The position numbers were made by a program, and so were the translations under genes. This document shows positions 1 through 7,281 of a DNA stretch of 12,112 nucleotides, piece after piece. The notes below the pieces were generated by a model. It was not told the origin of the DNA and did not search any database. It saw only the letters and a list, made by a program, of their open reading frames with translations. Location of the stretch: contig JAFGUS010000187.1 of the NCBI GenBank assembly GCA_016938395.1, positions 1-12,112 of the forward strand. Direction: 5' to 3'. Position 1 is the stretch's first letter. The number at the start of each line of letters is the position of its first letter. This DNA comes from Coriobacteriia bacterium. GTDB taxonomy: Bacteria > Actinomycetota > Coriobacteriia > Anaerosomatales > Anaerosomataceae.

Positions 1-1184
1 AGCTGGACGATCTTCTTCGAGGTGTTGCCGCGGACGATCGAGTCGTCGACCACCACGAGACGCTTGCCGGCGATGATGTGCCGGAGCGGGTTGAGCTTGA
101 GCCGGATCCCCTGCTGCCGGAGCGACTGCGTGGGCGAGATGAACGTACGGCCCACGTAGCGGTTCTTCACGAGCCCCTCGCCGTACGGGATGCCGCTCGC
201 CTGGGCGTAGCCGACCGCGCCGGGAACGCCGGAGTCCGGCACGCCGATGACGAGGTCGGCATCGGCGGGAGCCGTGGCGGCGAGCGCCGCCCCTTGCCGG
301 CGGCGCGCCTCGTAGAGCGAACAGTCGTACAGCACGCTGTCGGGCCGCGCGAAGTACACGAACTCGAAGATGCACAGGCTCGGCTTGCCCGGCGGCACCG
401 CCTGCTCGCTATCGAGGTTCCCGTCGCGCACGCGAACGAGTTCGCCGGGGGCCACGTCGCGAACGTACTCGGCGCCGACGATGTCGAGCGCACAGGTCTC
501 CGAGGCGATGACCCAGCCGCTGTTGCCGGGCAGCCGCCCGATGGAGAGCGGGCGTACACCCTGAGCATCGCGAAACGCGTAAAGCGCCTCCTCGGACATC
601 ATCACCACCGCGTACGCGCCGCGCATCATGCGCATCGCGTCGCGGATGCCGCCGCGAATCGAGCTATGCGCCTGCGTGAAGTGGTCCACGAGGCGGACGA
701 TGACCTCGGAGTCGGTAGTGGAGCGGAACCGCGCGCCGAGTGAGTGCAGCTCCTCGCGGAGCGACACGGTGTTGACGAGGTTGCCATTGTGAGCGAGCGC
801 GATGGTGTTGGGACCGATCGACGAGATCATCGGCTGCGCATTCTCCCACTTCTTGGAGGCGCCGGTGGTGGAGTAGCGCGTGTGTCCTACCGCGATGTGG
901 CCCTGCAGCGACGTCAGGTCGCTCTCGGTGAAGACCTGCGGCACCAGCCCGAGGTTCTTCACCACCGTGAGGCTGTGGCCGTCCGCCACCGCGATCCCCG
1001 CCGACTCCTGGCCCCGGTGCTGCAGCGCGTGCAGCCCGAAGTACGCGAGCCGGGCGACGTCTTCGCCCTCGGCCCAGACGCCGAACACGCCGCAAGCCTC
1101 TTCGGGGCGCTCGGGACGGTCGCTCAGGACCCAGTCGTCACCTGCGGGATTCTCGCTGCCGGGGGCGTCGTGCGTTTCGCTCAT
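1..1184 (-). CDS. purF: Amidophosphoribosyltransferase (PurF), 3' end outside window
   Basis: PurF catalyses the first committed step of purine synthesis: PRPP plus glutamine gives 5-phosphoribosylamine. From the ATG at 1184 there are 394 codons before the window ends. An N-terminal glutamine amidohydrolase domain starts at Cys31 (EEACGVFGVW), the expected nucleophile, exposed after removal of a roughly 30-residue propeptide. It continues with HALQHRGQESAGIAV (52-66), GHTRYSTTG (100-108) and AHNGNL (131-136). The phosphoribosyltransferase part shows GVPDSG (314-319) and the PRPP loop VVVDDSIVRG (377-386). Cys231 in SETCALD matches one ligand of the 4Fe-4S cluster in Bacillus-type PurF; the other ligand positions lie beyond the window. 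The start is uncertain: in-frame ATGs also occur at 1199, 1205 and 1250. The 1184 start has a GAGGA about 13 nt upstream, slightly far. It follows the DUF7282 gene in the same direction after 85 nt. Confidence 0.96.
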   Translation of the reverse strand, partial: MSETHDAPGSENPAGDDWVLSDRPERPEEACGVFGVWAEGEDVARLAYFGLHALQHRGQESAGIAVADGHSLTVVKNLGLVPQVFTESDLTSLQGHIAVGHTRYSTTGASKKWENAQPMISSIGPNTIALAHNGNLVNTVSLREELHSLGARFRSTTDSEVIVRLVDHFTQAHSSIRGGIRDAMRMMRGAYAVVMMSEEALYAFRDAQGVRPLSIGRLPGNSGWVIASETCALDIVGAEYVRDVAPGELVRVRDGNLDSEQAVPPGKPSLCIFEFVYFARPDSVLYDCSLYEARRRQGAALAATAPADADLVIGVPDSGVPGAVGYAQASGIPYGEGLVKNRYVGRTFISPTQSLRQQGIRLKLNPLRHIIAGKRLVVVDDSIVRGNTSKKIVQ

Positions 1185-1231
1185 GGGCGCGCTTTGCATC
1201 CTCATCGCGTCGGAGGGGCCGAACGCCGAGT

Positions 1232-1237
1232 AGGATA
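1232..1237 (-). promoter_or_regulatory. Possible -10 element ahead of purF
   Basis: The minus strand reads TATCCT here, within TGTTATCCTA. This fits the loose actinobacterial TAnnnT -10 pattern and lies 48 nt before the chosen purF ATG. No good -35 box is seen about 17 nt upstream. The box overlaps one arm of a 6-bp inverted repeat (CACGCG at 1239-1244 ends just beside it, CGCGTG at 1263-1268), which could be a weak terminator for the upstream gene. If the promoter is real, purF can be transcribed independently of the copper genes. If it is used, starts at 1250 and probably 1205 for purF are unlikely. Confidence 0.25.
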
Positions 1238-1269
1238 ACACGCGGCCCATCCCGACGCGGCGCGCGTGC

Positions 1270-2187
1270 TCAGGGCCTCTCGAGCACGGGCACCTGGACG
1301 AAGTAACTGAGCGCGAAGTACGGCGAGTCGGGGCTGCCGAGCAGGTCGGTGGGGTCGATCTCCGCCTCTCCGGGCATGCCGAGGTCGGCGCAGAGCACCA
1401 CGGTGAGGTCTCCGGAGCCCGGCACGCCGGTCAGCGGCACCTGCACGCTGTGGGTCTGCCCCGCGGGCACAGGAGCCACGCCGAGCAGCTCGTTGGCGTC
1501 GTCGTCCACGAACCGTCCGCGGATCACCGCCACCCAGCCGGGACCGGGCGAGACGACACGATCGACGGTTACCGTCGTCCTGTCGGCATCGATGAACGCC
1601 GTGTCGATCCACGCCTCACTAACCTCGGTCACCACGTCGTACCGCGTGACCCGCATGGCCGCGCTGACCGTCTCACCGGGCGCCATGATGACCTTGTCCG
1701 CAGGACCCATCATGTCTCCGGCCGCCGGCTCCTCGGCCGCTCCGCCCCCCATCATCGAGTCGCCGGATGACAGGGAGACATCGTTGGGATAGCCGGTGAC
1801 GTACTCGAACTCCCCGGGCTCGCCGAGGTCGGCTACGAGCGACACGATGACCGACGGCGGCAGCTCGCGGGACCGGTCGATGGCGACCGCCACGTTGCGG
1901 CTCTCCCCGGCCGGAACGGCCGTGGCGCCGAGAAGCTCGGCCGGGACGTCGCTGCCCCGGTTGGCACGCACGACGACCCAGGAATCGACCGGCGTCACGA
2001 CACGGGCCACCGCGAAGGCACCCCACACCTGCTGGTCGTACGCCTCGATGACGGCCTCGCCGGGCCCAACGATCACGACGTCCTCTGGATACGCCTGAGC
2101 CGAGAAGGCGAGAACCGCCATGAGCGCCACCTCGGCCACGAACACGCCGATCAGCGCAACGCGCCGGATGTTGGAAGACGTGCTCAC
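1270..2187 (-). CDS. Membrane-anchored protein with two DUF7282-like domains and a Met-rich linker
   Basis: This 305-residue protein has no established function. An N-terminal hydrophobic segment (about 9-31) ending in AFSAQA looks like a signal peptide or signal anchor, so the rest should lie outside the membrane. Two related beta-rich units follow, at about 36-135 and 165-300. Each has the pattern V(V)-x-P-x2-W-V-V/A-V, then ELLG, then V-P-A-G, then a hydrophobic strand ending in ADLG-x-PGE. This resembles the DUF7282 surface-protein domain best known from halophilic archaea; the match is from memory of the pattern. The units are joined by a linker with SMMGGG and GDMMGP (144-161), a possible metal-binding Met cluster. 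The GTG start at 2187 is set by GGGAG 9 nt upstream. It begins 5 nt after the cupredoxin-fusion stop, so it belongs to the copA unit. A role in copper handling is inference from position and Met content. Confidence 0.85.
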   Translation of the reverse strand: MSTSSNIRRVALIGVFVAEVALMAVLAFSAQAYPEDVVIVGPGEAVIEAYDQQVWGAFAVARVVTPVDSWVVVRANRGSDVPAELLGATAVPAGESRNVAVAIDRSRELPPSVIVSLVADLGEPGEFEYVTGYPNDVSLSSGDSMMGGGAAEEPAAGDMMGPADKVIMAPGETVSAAMRVTRYDVVTEVSEAWIDTAFIDADRTTVTVDRVVSPGPGWVAVIRGRFVDDDANELLGVAPVPAGQTHSVQVPLTGVPGSGDLTVVLCADLGMPGEAEIDPTDLLGSPDSPYFALSYFVQVPVLERP

Positions 2188-2192
2188 GGGTC

Positions 2193-3245
2193 TCAACTCC
2201 CTGTCTCGTTTGGTGCCACGACCACGATCTGGCCCGACATCATCGCCATGCCGCACGTCATTGGGTAGACGCCCGGCTCGCTCGCGGGCAGCATCACCTC
2301 GGTCACCCCATTGGGCGCGAGTGCCACGCTCACGCCGAGGTTGGGGATCACGAGCTCGTCGCTGCACGTGTTCGCCTCGCGACGATCGACGACCAGGCGG
2401 ACCGGCCGGCCCGCGGGCACCACGACCGACGCGGGGAAGTACTGCACGCTCTGGATGACCAGCGGCACCTCCGCCACGCCGTCAGCACCCTCGTCGAAGA
2501 CCGCCGTGACCTCGCTCTGACGCGGGCCCGAGAGCGCGCTCATGAGCGTCTGGGAGTTCACGGGGAACCCGGTGATGAGCGCCGCGCGGTTGAGGAACAC
2601 GAGGCCCGAGATGATGACGACGCCGACGAGCACGAGGTTCAGCCGCTGCCGCCAGCGCGCAGGCACGAGGCTCGAGGCGGTGCCGAACGCGAGCATCACC
2701 GGAGCGGTCCCGATACCGAACGCGAGCATGGTCACCGCACCCGAGAGTGCACTGCCGCTCGTGGCGGCCACGAGCTGTGCGGCCTGGAGCGGCGCGCACG
2801 GCATGAGGCCGGTGAGCAGGCCGAAGGAGACCGGGACTGCGAGCGAGTTGCCGCCCTCGGCGCCGGCGGCCGACCTCCTGCGCAAGCGGGAGAGCGCACG
2901 CACGAGCGCCTGCGGCGGACGGGGCGTGAGCTTGAGCGCCCACGGCACGCGGCCGGTCATGCCCAGACCGAGCACGATCATGAACAGGCCCGCGGCGACC
3001 ATGACGTACGGGCGGACGCCGTCGACGTCGAAGAACGACCCGATGGCGCCGAGCAGCAGCCCGACGACGGTGTAGCTCGCGATCTTCGCACCCTGGTAGG
3101 CGAGGTTGGGGGCCAGACGCTCGCGCCAGCCCGCGCCCTCGCCGCAGCTCACCGCATAGGTCACGACCATCGGGCCGCACATCGAGATGCAGTGCACGCT
3201 CGTGGCGAGACCAAGGGCGAACGCCGATGCGATGAGCGTGTTCAC
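2193..3245 (-). CDS. UreH/TauE-SafE-like membrane protein fused to a C-terminal cupredoxin domain
   Basis: This 350-residue protein has two parts. Residues 1-220 form a six-helix-type membrane domain of the UreH-like (TauE/SafE superfamily) group. It has the typical N-terminal [10 protein letters not shown] (16-25), with a Cys-x3-Cys that can hold metal, and a matching [11 protein letters not shown] (146-156) in the second half, showing the internal repeat of the fold. After a linker, residues 263-343 form a cupredoxin-like domain with [10 protein letters not shown] (292-301) and a terminal CGMAMMSG (331-338). Cys294, Cys331 and Met333/Met336 are candidate copper ligands. Relatives occur beside CopA-type ATPases and cytochrome oxidase assembly genes. 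The GTG start at 3245 overlaps the copA stop (GTGA, 4 nt), indicating translational coupling. It probably passes Cu+ across or along the membrane or presents it outside; the direction cannot be read from sequence. Confidence 0.9.
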   Translation of the reverse strand: MNTLIASAFALGLATSVHCISMCGPMVVTYAVSCGEGAGWRERLAPNLAYQGAKIASYTVVGLLLGAIGSFFDVDGVRPYVMVAAGLFMIVLGLGMTGRVPWALKLTPRPPQALVRALSRLRRRSAAGAEGGNSLAVPVSFGLLTGLMPCAPLQAAQLVAATSGSALSGAVTMLAFGIGTAPVMLAFGTASSLVPARWRQRLNLVLVGVVIISGLVFLNRAALITGFPVNSQTLMSALSGPRQSEVTAVFDEGADGVAEVPLVIQSVQYFPASVVVPAGRPVRLVVDRREANTCSDELVIPNLGVSVALAPNGVTEVMLPASEPGVYPMTCGMAMMSGQIVVVAPNETGS

Positions 3246-5833
3246 GACTCGGCCCTCGCCATGCTCGGGCGGAAGCGACGCAGCATGAGCGAGCTCGTCA
3301 CGACGCTCACGCTCGAAAGGGCCATGGCCGCTCCGGCCAACTCGGGCTTGAGGAGCCCGAGCGCAGCCACCGGGATGCCGAGTGTGTTGTAGCCGAGCGC
3401 CCAGAAGAAGTTCTGGCGGATCTTGCCCATCGTGCGTTTCGAGAGCTCGATGGCGGTCACCACGTCGCGGAGGTCGTTGCGGATGAGCACGATCCCGCCC
3501 GTCTCGACCGCCACGTCGGTTCCGGCGCCCATCGCGATCCCCACGTCGGCGGCCGCGAGCGCTGGCGTGTCGTTGATGCCGTCGCCGACCATCGCCACCA
3601 CGTGGCCGCGCTCCTGCAGCGCCGTCACCTCGGCGGCCTTGTCCTCGGGGAGCACCTCGGCGAGCACGCGCTCCGCCGGAATCCCCGCGCTTTCGGCGAT
3701 CGCCTCGGCGGTCCGCCGATTGTCGCCGGTGATCATGTAGACCTCGATGCCCATGCCGGCCAGACGCGCCACCGCTTCCGCCGAGTCGGCCTTAAGCGTG
3801 TCGGCAACGGCGATGATGCCGGCGAGCGTGCTGCCGTCCGTGCCGACGAGCATGACGGTCTTGCCCTCGGCCTCGAGCGCCGCGATCCGCTCTTCGGCGA
3901 ACGCGATGCCGATGTCGTCTCGCGCCATGAGCCGACGGTTGCCGAAGGCGACGCGCACGCCGCCGACGACACCCTCGACGCCGTGCCCGGGCACCGCGGC
4001 GAAGCCTGTGGCCGAGGGAACCTCGACGCCGGCCTCCTTTGCGTGCGCGAGCACCGCCTCGGCGAGCGGGTGCTCGCTTCCGCGCTCGAGTGCGGCCGCG
4101 AGCGCGATGAGGCGCGCTGCATCCCAGCCCTCGGCAGGCTGCACGTCGGTCACCACGGGCGCACCGTGTGTAAGCGTGCCGGTCTTGTCGAAGACGATCG
4201 CCGAGATCTTGTGCGCGGTCTCGAGCGCCTCGCCGCTCTTGATGAGGATGCCGTTCTCGGCGCCCTTGCCGGTGCCCACCATGATGGCGGTGGGCGTTGC
4301 CAGGCCGAGCGCGCACGGACACGCGATGACGAGGACCGACGTGCCCGCCAGGAGCGCGCGCACGAAGGGGGTAACGGCCGCGTAGAACTCCGCGTCCACG
4401 AACCGGGGCACGACGAGCAGCCACACGAGGAACGTCACCACGGCGATGCCCACCACCGTGGGCACGAACACGGCGCTGATGCGATCGGCAAAGCGCTGCA
4501 CCGGCGCCTTGGAGCCCTGCGCGTCTTCCACAAGCCGCACGATACGCGCGAGCGCGGTGTCGGCCCCTACCTTCGTGGCCCGGAACCGGAAGCTGCCGAG
4601 CTTGTTGAGCGTGGCGCCGATGACCGCGTCGCCGGGGTGCTTCTCAACGGGAATCGACTCGCCGGTGAGCATCGACTCGTCCACCGCCGAGCCACCCTCG
4701 ATGAGCACACCGTCCACCGGCACCTTCTCGCCGGGCCGGACGACCACGACGTCACCCACGACCACCTGCTCGACGGGGACGTCGATCTCCTCGCCACCGC
4801 GCACGACGCGCGCCGTGGTGGCCGCAAGACCCATGAGCACCTTGATGGCGTCGGACGTACGACCCTTCGCACGCGCCTCGAGGAGCTTGCCCAAGATGAC
4901 GAAGGTGATGAGCACGGCGCTCGTCTCGTAGAAGACCGGCTCCTCGGCAAGCGCGGGCACGAACGTGGACGCCACGCTGTAGAAGTACGCGGCGCTCGTG
5001 CCGAGCGCGATGAGCGTGTCCATGCTGCCGGTCCGCCGCTTGAGCGCGTGGTAGAAGCCGCGGTAGAACTGCCAGCCGGCGATGAACTGGACCGGCGTGG
5101 CGAGCACGAACGCGATGTACTTGCCCACGAGCATGGTGTCCCAGGCGCCGCCGAAGGCGCGCGCGATCAGCACCGCGACGGCGGTGGGCACGCCGGCCAT
5201 GAACGGCTCGAACATCATCAGCACGAGCGGCACCGCGAGGGCGGCCGAGAGCAGGAGGAGCCGCTGCTGATGGTGCGTGTGCGCCTCCTGCGCCTCGCGC
5301 TGCGCGTCGGTGGTCTCGCCGGGGGCCACGTCGGCATGGACAGCCGCCTTGTAGCCCGCGCCGTTCACGGCCGAGATGAGCGTGTCGACGGCGATCACGC
5401 CCGGGTCGAACGTCACCGTGGCCGTTTCGTTCGCGAGGTTCACGACTGCCGAAAACACGCCGTCCAGACGCCCGAGTGTGCGCTCGACGACGGCCTGGCA
5501 CGAGGCACAGGTCATGCCGGCCACGTCGAGCGTGACCTTGCCCTCGGAGGATCCCGCGGCCTCGGCGAGCGGCATGGCGCCGTAGCCGGCGGCCTTGACC
5601 GCCGCGACGATGTCGTCCTCCGAGACCATCGAGGGATCGAAGTCCACCGTCAGACGCTCGGTCGCAAGGTTGACCGAAGGGCCCGCCGTGCCCGGCAGGC
5701 GCTCGACCGTCTTCTCCACCACACGCACGCACGAGGCGCACGTCATCCCGTCGACCGCAAAGGTCGCCGTCTGTGTGCCACCGCCCGATTCGTCGCGCGG
5801 GACAGTATCTTCAGCGGTCTCCCGCGTCGTCAT
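3242..5833 (-). CDS. copA: Copper-translocating P1B-type ATPase (CopA-like)
   Basis: This 863-residue enzyme should pump Cu+ out of the cytoplasm using ATP. Two N-terminal heavy-metal-associated domains each carry GMTCASC (29-35 and 106-112). The membrane and catalytic core follows: TGE of the actuator (390-392), CPC in transmembrane helix 6 (505-507), the phosphorylation loop DKTGT (549-553), the SEHP motif of the nucleotide domain (587-590) and GDGIND (750-755). YN (815-816) and MALSS (837-841) in the last two helices complete the Cu+ (P1B-1) ligand set. A His-containing stretch AHTHHQQ (184-190) precedes the first helix. The hinge reads [10 protein letters not shown], with Thr where Ala is commoner. 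The ATG at 5833 has AAGGA 4 nt upstream; the in-frame ATG at 5845 lacks a Shine-Dalgarno match. It follows the ABC remnant by 73 nt and overlaps the next gene by 4 nt. Export versus cuproenzyme loading is not resolved. Confidence 0.96.
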   Translation of the reverse strand: MTTRETAEDTVPRDESGGGTQTATFAVDGMTCASCVRVVEKTVERLPGTAGPSVNLATERLTVDFDPSMVSEDDIVAAVKAAGYGAMPLAEAAGSSEGKVTLDVAGMTCASCQAVVERTLGRLDGVFSAVVNLANETATVTFDPGVIAVDTLISAVNGAGYKAAVHADVAPGETTDAQREAQEAHTHHQQRLLLLSAALAVPLVLMMFEPFMAGVPTAVAVLIARAFGGAWDTMLVGKYIAFVLATPVQFIAGWQFYRGFYHALKRRTGSMDTLIALGTSAAYFYSVASTFVPALAEEPVFYETSAVLITFVILGKLLEARAKGRTSDAIKVLMGLAATTARVVRGGEEIDVPVEQVVVGDVVVVRPGEKVPVDGVLIEGGSAVDESMLTGESIPVEKHPGDAVIGATLNKLGSFRFRATKVGADTALARIVRLVEDAQGSKAPVQRFADRISAVFVPTVVGIAVVTFLVWLLVVPRFVDAEFYAAVTPFVRALLAGTSVLVIACPCALGLATPTAIMVGTGKGAENGILIKSGEALETAHKISAIVFDKTGTLTHGAPVVTDVQPAEGWDAARLIALAAALERGSEHPLAEAVLAHAKEAGVEVPSATGFAAVPGHGVEGVVGGVRVAFGNRRLMARDDIGIAFAEERIAALEAEGKTVMLVGTDGSTLAGIIAVADTLKADSAEAVARLAGMGIEVYMITGDNRRTAEAIAESAGIPAERVLAEVLPEDKAAEVTALQERGHVVAMVGDGINDTPALAAADVGIAMGAGTDVAVETGGIVLIRNDLRDVVTAIELSKRTMGKIRQNFFWALGYNTLGIPVAALGLLKPELAGAAMALSSVSVVTSSLMLRRFRPSMARAES

Positions 5834-5864
5834 CACGTCCTTCATTCGGCGGTGCACCGCGTGC

Positions 5865-5895
5865 TTGCGCGTCGGCGCCGCTCTTACCCGCGCAA
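5865..5895. promoter_or_regulatory. Inverted repeat upstream of copA
   Basis: TTGCGCG (5865-5871) and CGCGCAA (5889-5895) form a perfect 7-bp inverted repeat with a 17-nt spacer, lying 32-62 nt ahead of the copA start in the only gap between it and the ABC remnant. It could be an operator or an RNA hairpin. It does not match the CsoR or CueR operator patterns I know, and I see no clear -35/-10 pair. GC-rich DNA makes short inverted repeats common. Confidence 0.2.
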
Positions 5896-5906
5896 CCACG
5901 GGCAGG

Positions 5907-6302
5907 TCACCCGACCGGAGTGAGAACCTCCGCGGCCGGGAGCGCAGCCGGGCGCAGAGCACCCGACGCCATTTCCAGTGCACGATCACCATGCGAGATG
6001 AGTGCCAACGCATGGGTCACCATCACGATGGTGACCTGGGTCGAGCGGTGCACGTCCCGGAAGAGCGCCATCATCTCCTGCTCGGTCTGCTCGTCCAGGC
6101 TGCTCGTGGGCTCGTCAGCCAGTATCACGCGGGGTCGGTTCATGAGCGCGCGCGCGAGGACGACGCGCTGCTGCTGGCCGGCGGAGAGCTGCCGGGGGTA
6201 CGCGTTCTCTTTCTCCTCGATGCCGACGGTCCAGAGCAGCTCCCGTGCGCGATCTGCCATCTCAGCCTCCGGCCTCGTCCGGCCGAAGGCGGCCGGCAGC
6301 AT
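5907..6302 (-). pseudogene. C-terminal remnant of an ABC transporter ATPase (LolD/MacB type)
   Basis: The open stretch encodes 131 residues matching the back half of a lipoprotein- or MacB-type ABC ATPase, normally about 220-240 residues. It starts at MLPAAF, which corresponds to the N-(I/V)-x-LP segment just after the Q-loop. It contains the signature LSAGQQQRVVLARAL (about 39-53), Walker B with VILADEPTSSLD (59-70) and the switch region MVTHALAL (94-101). Walker A (GxxGxGKS) and the Q-loop are absent, so it cannot form a normal ATP site. The ATG at 6302 has no Shine-Dalgarno match and lies in the deletion junction; 9 nt earlier in frame is a TGA. The frame overlaps the end of the permease remnant by 41 nt. 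Its good preservation suggests the deletion is fairly recent. Confidence 0.85.
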
Positions 6303-6453
6303 GATGTGTCAGGCTGAGACTGTCGTTCGCGCCCTGCGTGACGAGCGTAATGCCCAGAACGAAGCCCGCCAGCAGCGTGGCGCACAGGAATACCATCGCG
6401 CTGCGGAAACCGCTTCGCGAGATGTCACGCAGGGCGATCCTGACGAGACTCAC
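6262..6453 (-). pseudogene. N-terminal remnant of an FtsX/MacB-type ABC permease
   Basis: The first ~49 residues look like the start of a MacB/FtsX-family permease: a short basic, amphipathic beginning (SLVRIALRDISRSGFRS), then a transmembrane helix (about 20-40, MVFLCATLLAGFVLGITLV). It then runs out of frame into DNA belonging to the ATPase remnant, adding about 14 meaningless residues before a stop. Full-length permeases of this family are about 380-800 residues with several more helices. The GTG start at 6453 has AGGAG 6 nt upstream, so translation initiation signals are intact. It lies 64 nt after the DUF4418 gene. The order DUF4418, permease, ATPase suggests one ABC exporter operon that lost its middle. 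Confidence 0.75.
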
Positions 6454-6517
6454 GACGTACTCCTACCCGGTTCTGCCGATCCGCCAGGCGGGATTGGCTG
6501 AGAACGATTCGCCCACA

Positions 6518-6949
6518 TCAGACAGCCACGGTCCCATCATCGTCGGCACGGCGCTGCGACAGCGCGAGGATGACCGCGCTCACGATGATCCCGAGCACGC
6601 CGAGCACGATGAGTGACGGTTTCATGATGGTCGAGCACGACTTGTCCATCGCGCAGACGCCGATGAGCACGGTCGGCAGTGCAAGCGCGGCCGCGCTCAG
6701 GAGCCCGGTGAGAAACGCGAGCATGCCCTGCGTCTCCCTGCGCCGGCTGAGTGCGATGAACAGCCCGGCGATGCCGAGCGGGACCGCCACGCCGATCTCG
6801 GCGCGGGAGGTCCAGAAGCACTTCATGTCGATCTGGCGCCCGTCGGCCGTGGTGATGAAGAGCCCTTCGGCCGTGCAGTTGTTGAACGCCGGAATGACCC
6901 CCACCAAGATCGCGATGACGACGAGCACGATTCCGAGTGCCTTGATCAC
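6518..6949 (-). CDS. DUF4418 family membrane protein
   Basis: This 143-residue membrane protein is of unknown function. It has four predicted hydrophobic helices (about 4-22, 53-68, 77-98 and 111-130). Family hallmarks are visible: a Cys in the first loop (Cys25), the MKCFWTSRAE motif (42-51, usually MKCHWTxRAE), and the late IGVCAMDKSC (96-105) followed by KPSLIVLG (110-117). The four cysteines (25, 44, 99, 105) may pair or bind metal outside the membrane; that is inference. DUF4418 genes are often found next to MacB-like ABC transporter genes, which agrees with the permease and ATPase remnants immediately downstream. This gene appears intact although its probable partner is destroyed. The GTG start at 6949 has AGGGG 5 nt upstream and a purine-rich GGAGGAG just before that. 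Confidence 0.85.
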   Translation of the reverse strand: MIKALGIVLVVIAILVGVIPAFNNCTAEGLFITTADGRQIDMKCFWTSRAEIGVAVPLGIAGLFIALSRRRETQGMLAFLTGLLSAAALALPTVLIGVCAMDKSCSTIMKPSLIVLGVLGIIVSAVILALSQRRADDDGTVAV

Positions 6950-7086
6950 GACAACCCCTCTCCTCCATGTCGCTTATCCATGAGCGACGCCGCAATCAGT
7001 GTTACGACTATCAGGACCGACGCGATGCGTTTCGCGCCGTCGTCGGTCGCGACCATCGTGCTGCCTATGCGCACCGCTGCGGTCAT
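6946..7086 (-). CDS. Possible 46-residue single-helix membrane peptide
   Basis: An ATG at 7086 opens a 46-codon frame that ends with a TGA overlapping the GTG of the DUF4418 gene (GTGA, 6946-6949), the same arrangement as between copA and its neighbour. The product would have one hydrophobic stretch (about residues 21-36, IASVLIVVTLIAASLM) and a short charged tail, DKRHGGEGLS. A weak AGGG lies 6 nt upstream of the ATG, and a TAA nine codons upstream bounds the frame. I recognise no family. The tail overlaps the purine-rich ribosome-binding region of the next gene, so it may be chance. It would be a leader peptide or a small partner of the exporter if real. Confidence 0.25.
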   Translation of the reverse strand: MTAAVRIGSTMVATDDGAKRIASVLIVVTLIAASLMDKRHGGEGLS

Positions 7087-7116
7087 CGTCGCCCTGCTTG
7101 TAATCAGGTGTTACGA
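6994..7116. repeat. Pair of near-identical 14/15-nt direct repeats
   Basis: AATCAGTGTTACGA (6994-7007) recurs as AATCAGGTGTTACGA (7102-7116), with one extra G, about 108 nt apart and in the same orientation. Both are upstream of the DUF4418 gene and flank the start of the possible 46-residue frame. They could be two copies of a protein-binding site or the edges of a small duplication or insertion; the DNA between them shows no transposon features. Confidence 0.4.
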
Positions 7117-7257
7117 AGCGATGGGACGCGATACCCAGCAAGTGATGAACCCTAAACCGACATTAACGTCCCTTTCGGACAGACGGCGTGAATCTGGCGC
7201 TGGACGGTTGGATTTCTAGCCAGGCTCAGGAGTGCAGCACCCGCGCCCTGCCGGTAG

Positions 7258-7276
7258 ACCGTCGGCTCCGGACGGT
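7258..7276 (-). terminator. Small hairpin after the HEAT-like gene
   Basis: ACCGTC (7258-7263) and GACGGT (7271-7276) form a perfect 6-bp stem with a 7-nt loop, 5 nt beyond the stop codon of the HEAT-like gene. No run of U follows on the minus strand, so it is not a classical intrinsic terminator. It may still mark the 3' end of the purL-DUF4126-HEAT transcript. Confidence 0.35.
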
Positions 7277-7281
7277 GAGAC

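Larger units (their letters stand above)
6950..7281. other. 332-nt spacer between the HEAT-like gene and the DUF4418 gene
   Basis: No convincing conserved gene lies here. The stretch from about 7085 to 7220 is visibly richer in A and T than its surroundings (CCTAAACCGACATTAACGTC at 7151-7170), as expected for a promoter region. It holds the possible 46-residue frame, a pair of direct repeats and, at its far end, a hairpin after the HEAT-like gene. I found no clear -35/-10 pair on the minus strand, though a promoter for the DUF4418/ABC unit would be expected here. No tRNA or other structured RNA was recognised. Confidence 0.5.

Noticed and set aside
78..743. A 221-codon plus-strand frame at the window start
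   Set aside because: It is opposite purF, whose catalytic and PRPP motifs are unmistakable on the minus strand.
2188..2367. N-terminal extension of the DUF7282 gene up to position 2367
   Set aside because: It overlaps the conserved cupredoxin domain of the previous gene and would bury the signal segment behind 60 basic residues.
3602..5923. A 773-codon open frame on the plus strand
   Set aside because: It is the antisense shadow of copA. The product is an Arg/His/Gly-rich composition typical of reversed GC-rich coding DNA, with no recognisable domain.
5834..6013. N-terminal extension of copA up to position 6013
   Set aside because: The added residues are Arg/Trp-rich and unlike CopA, and the DNA is already occupied by the ABC ATPase remnant. 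The start at 5833 has a ribosome binding site.
5907..6453. A working ABC exporter with a short ATPase
   Set aside because: Walker A, the Q-loop and nearly all of the permease are absent and the frames are offset, so this is a remnant.
6980..7219. A 79-codon plus-strand frame with a hydrophobic stretch
   Set aside because: No ribosome binding site precedes its ATG, no family is recognised, and it lies in a likely promoter region. The competing minus-strand small frame at least shows coupling to the next gene.
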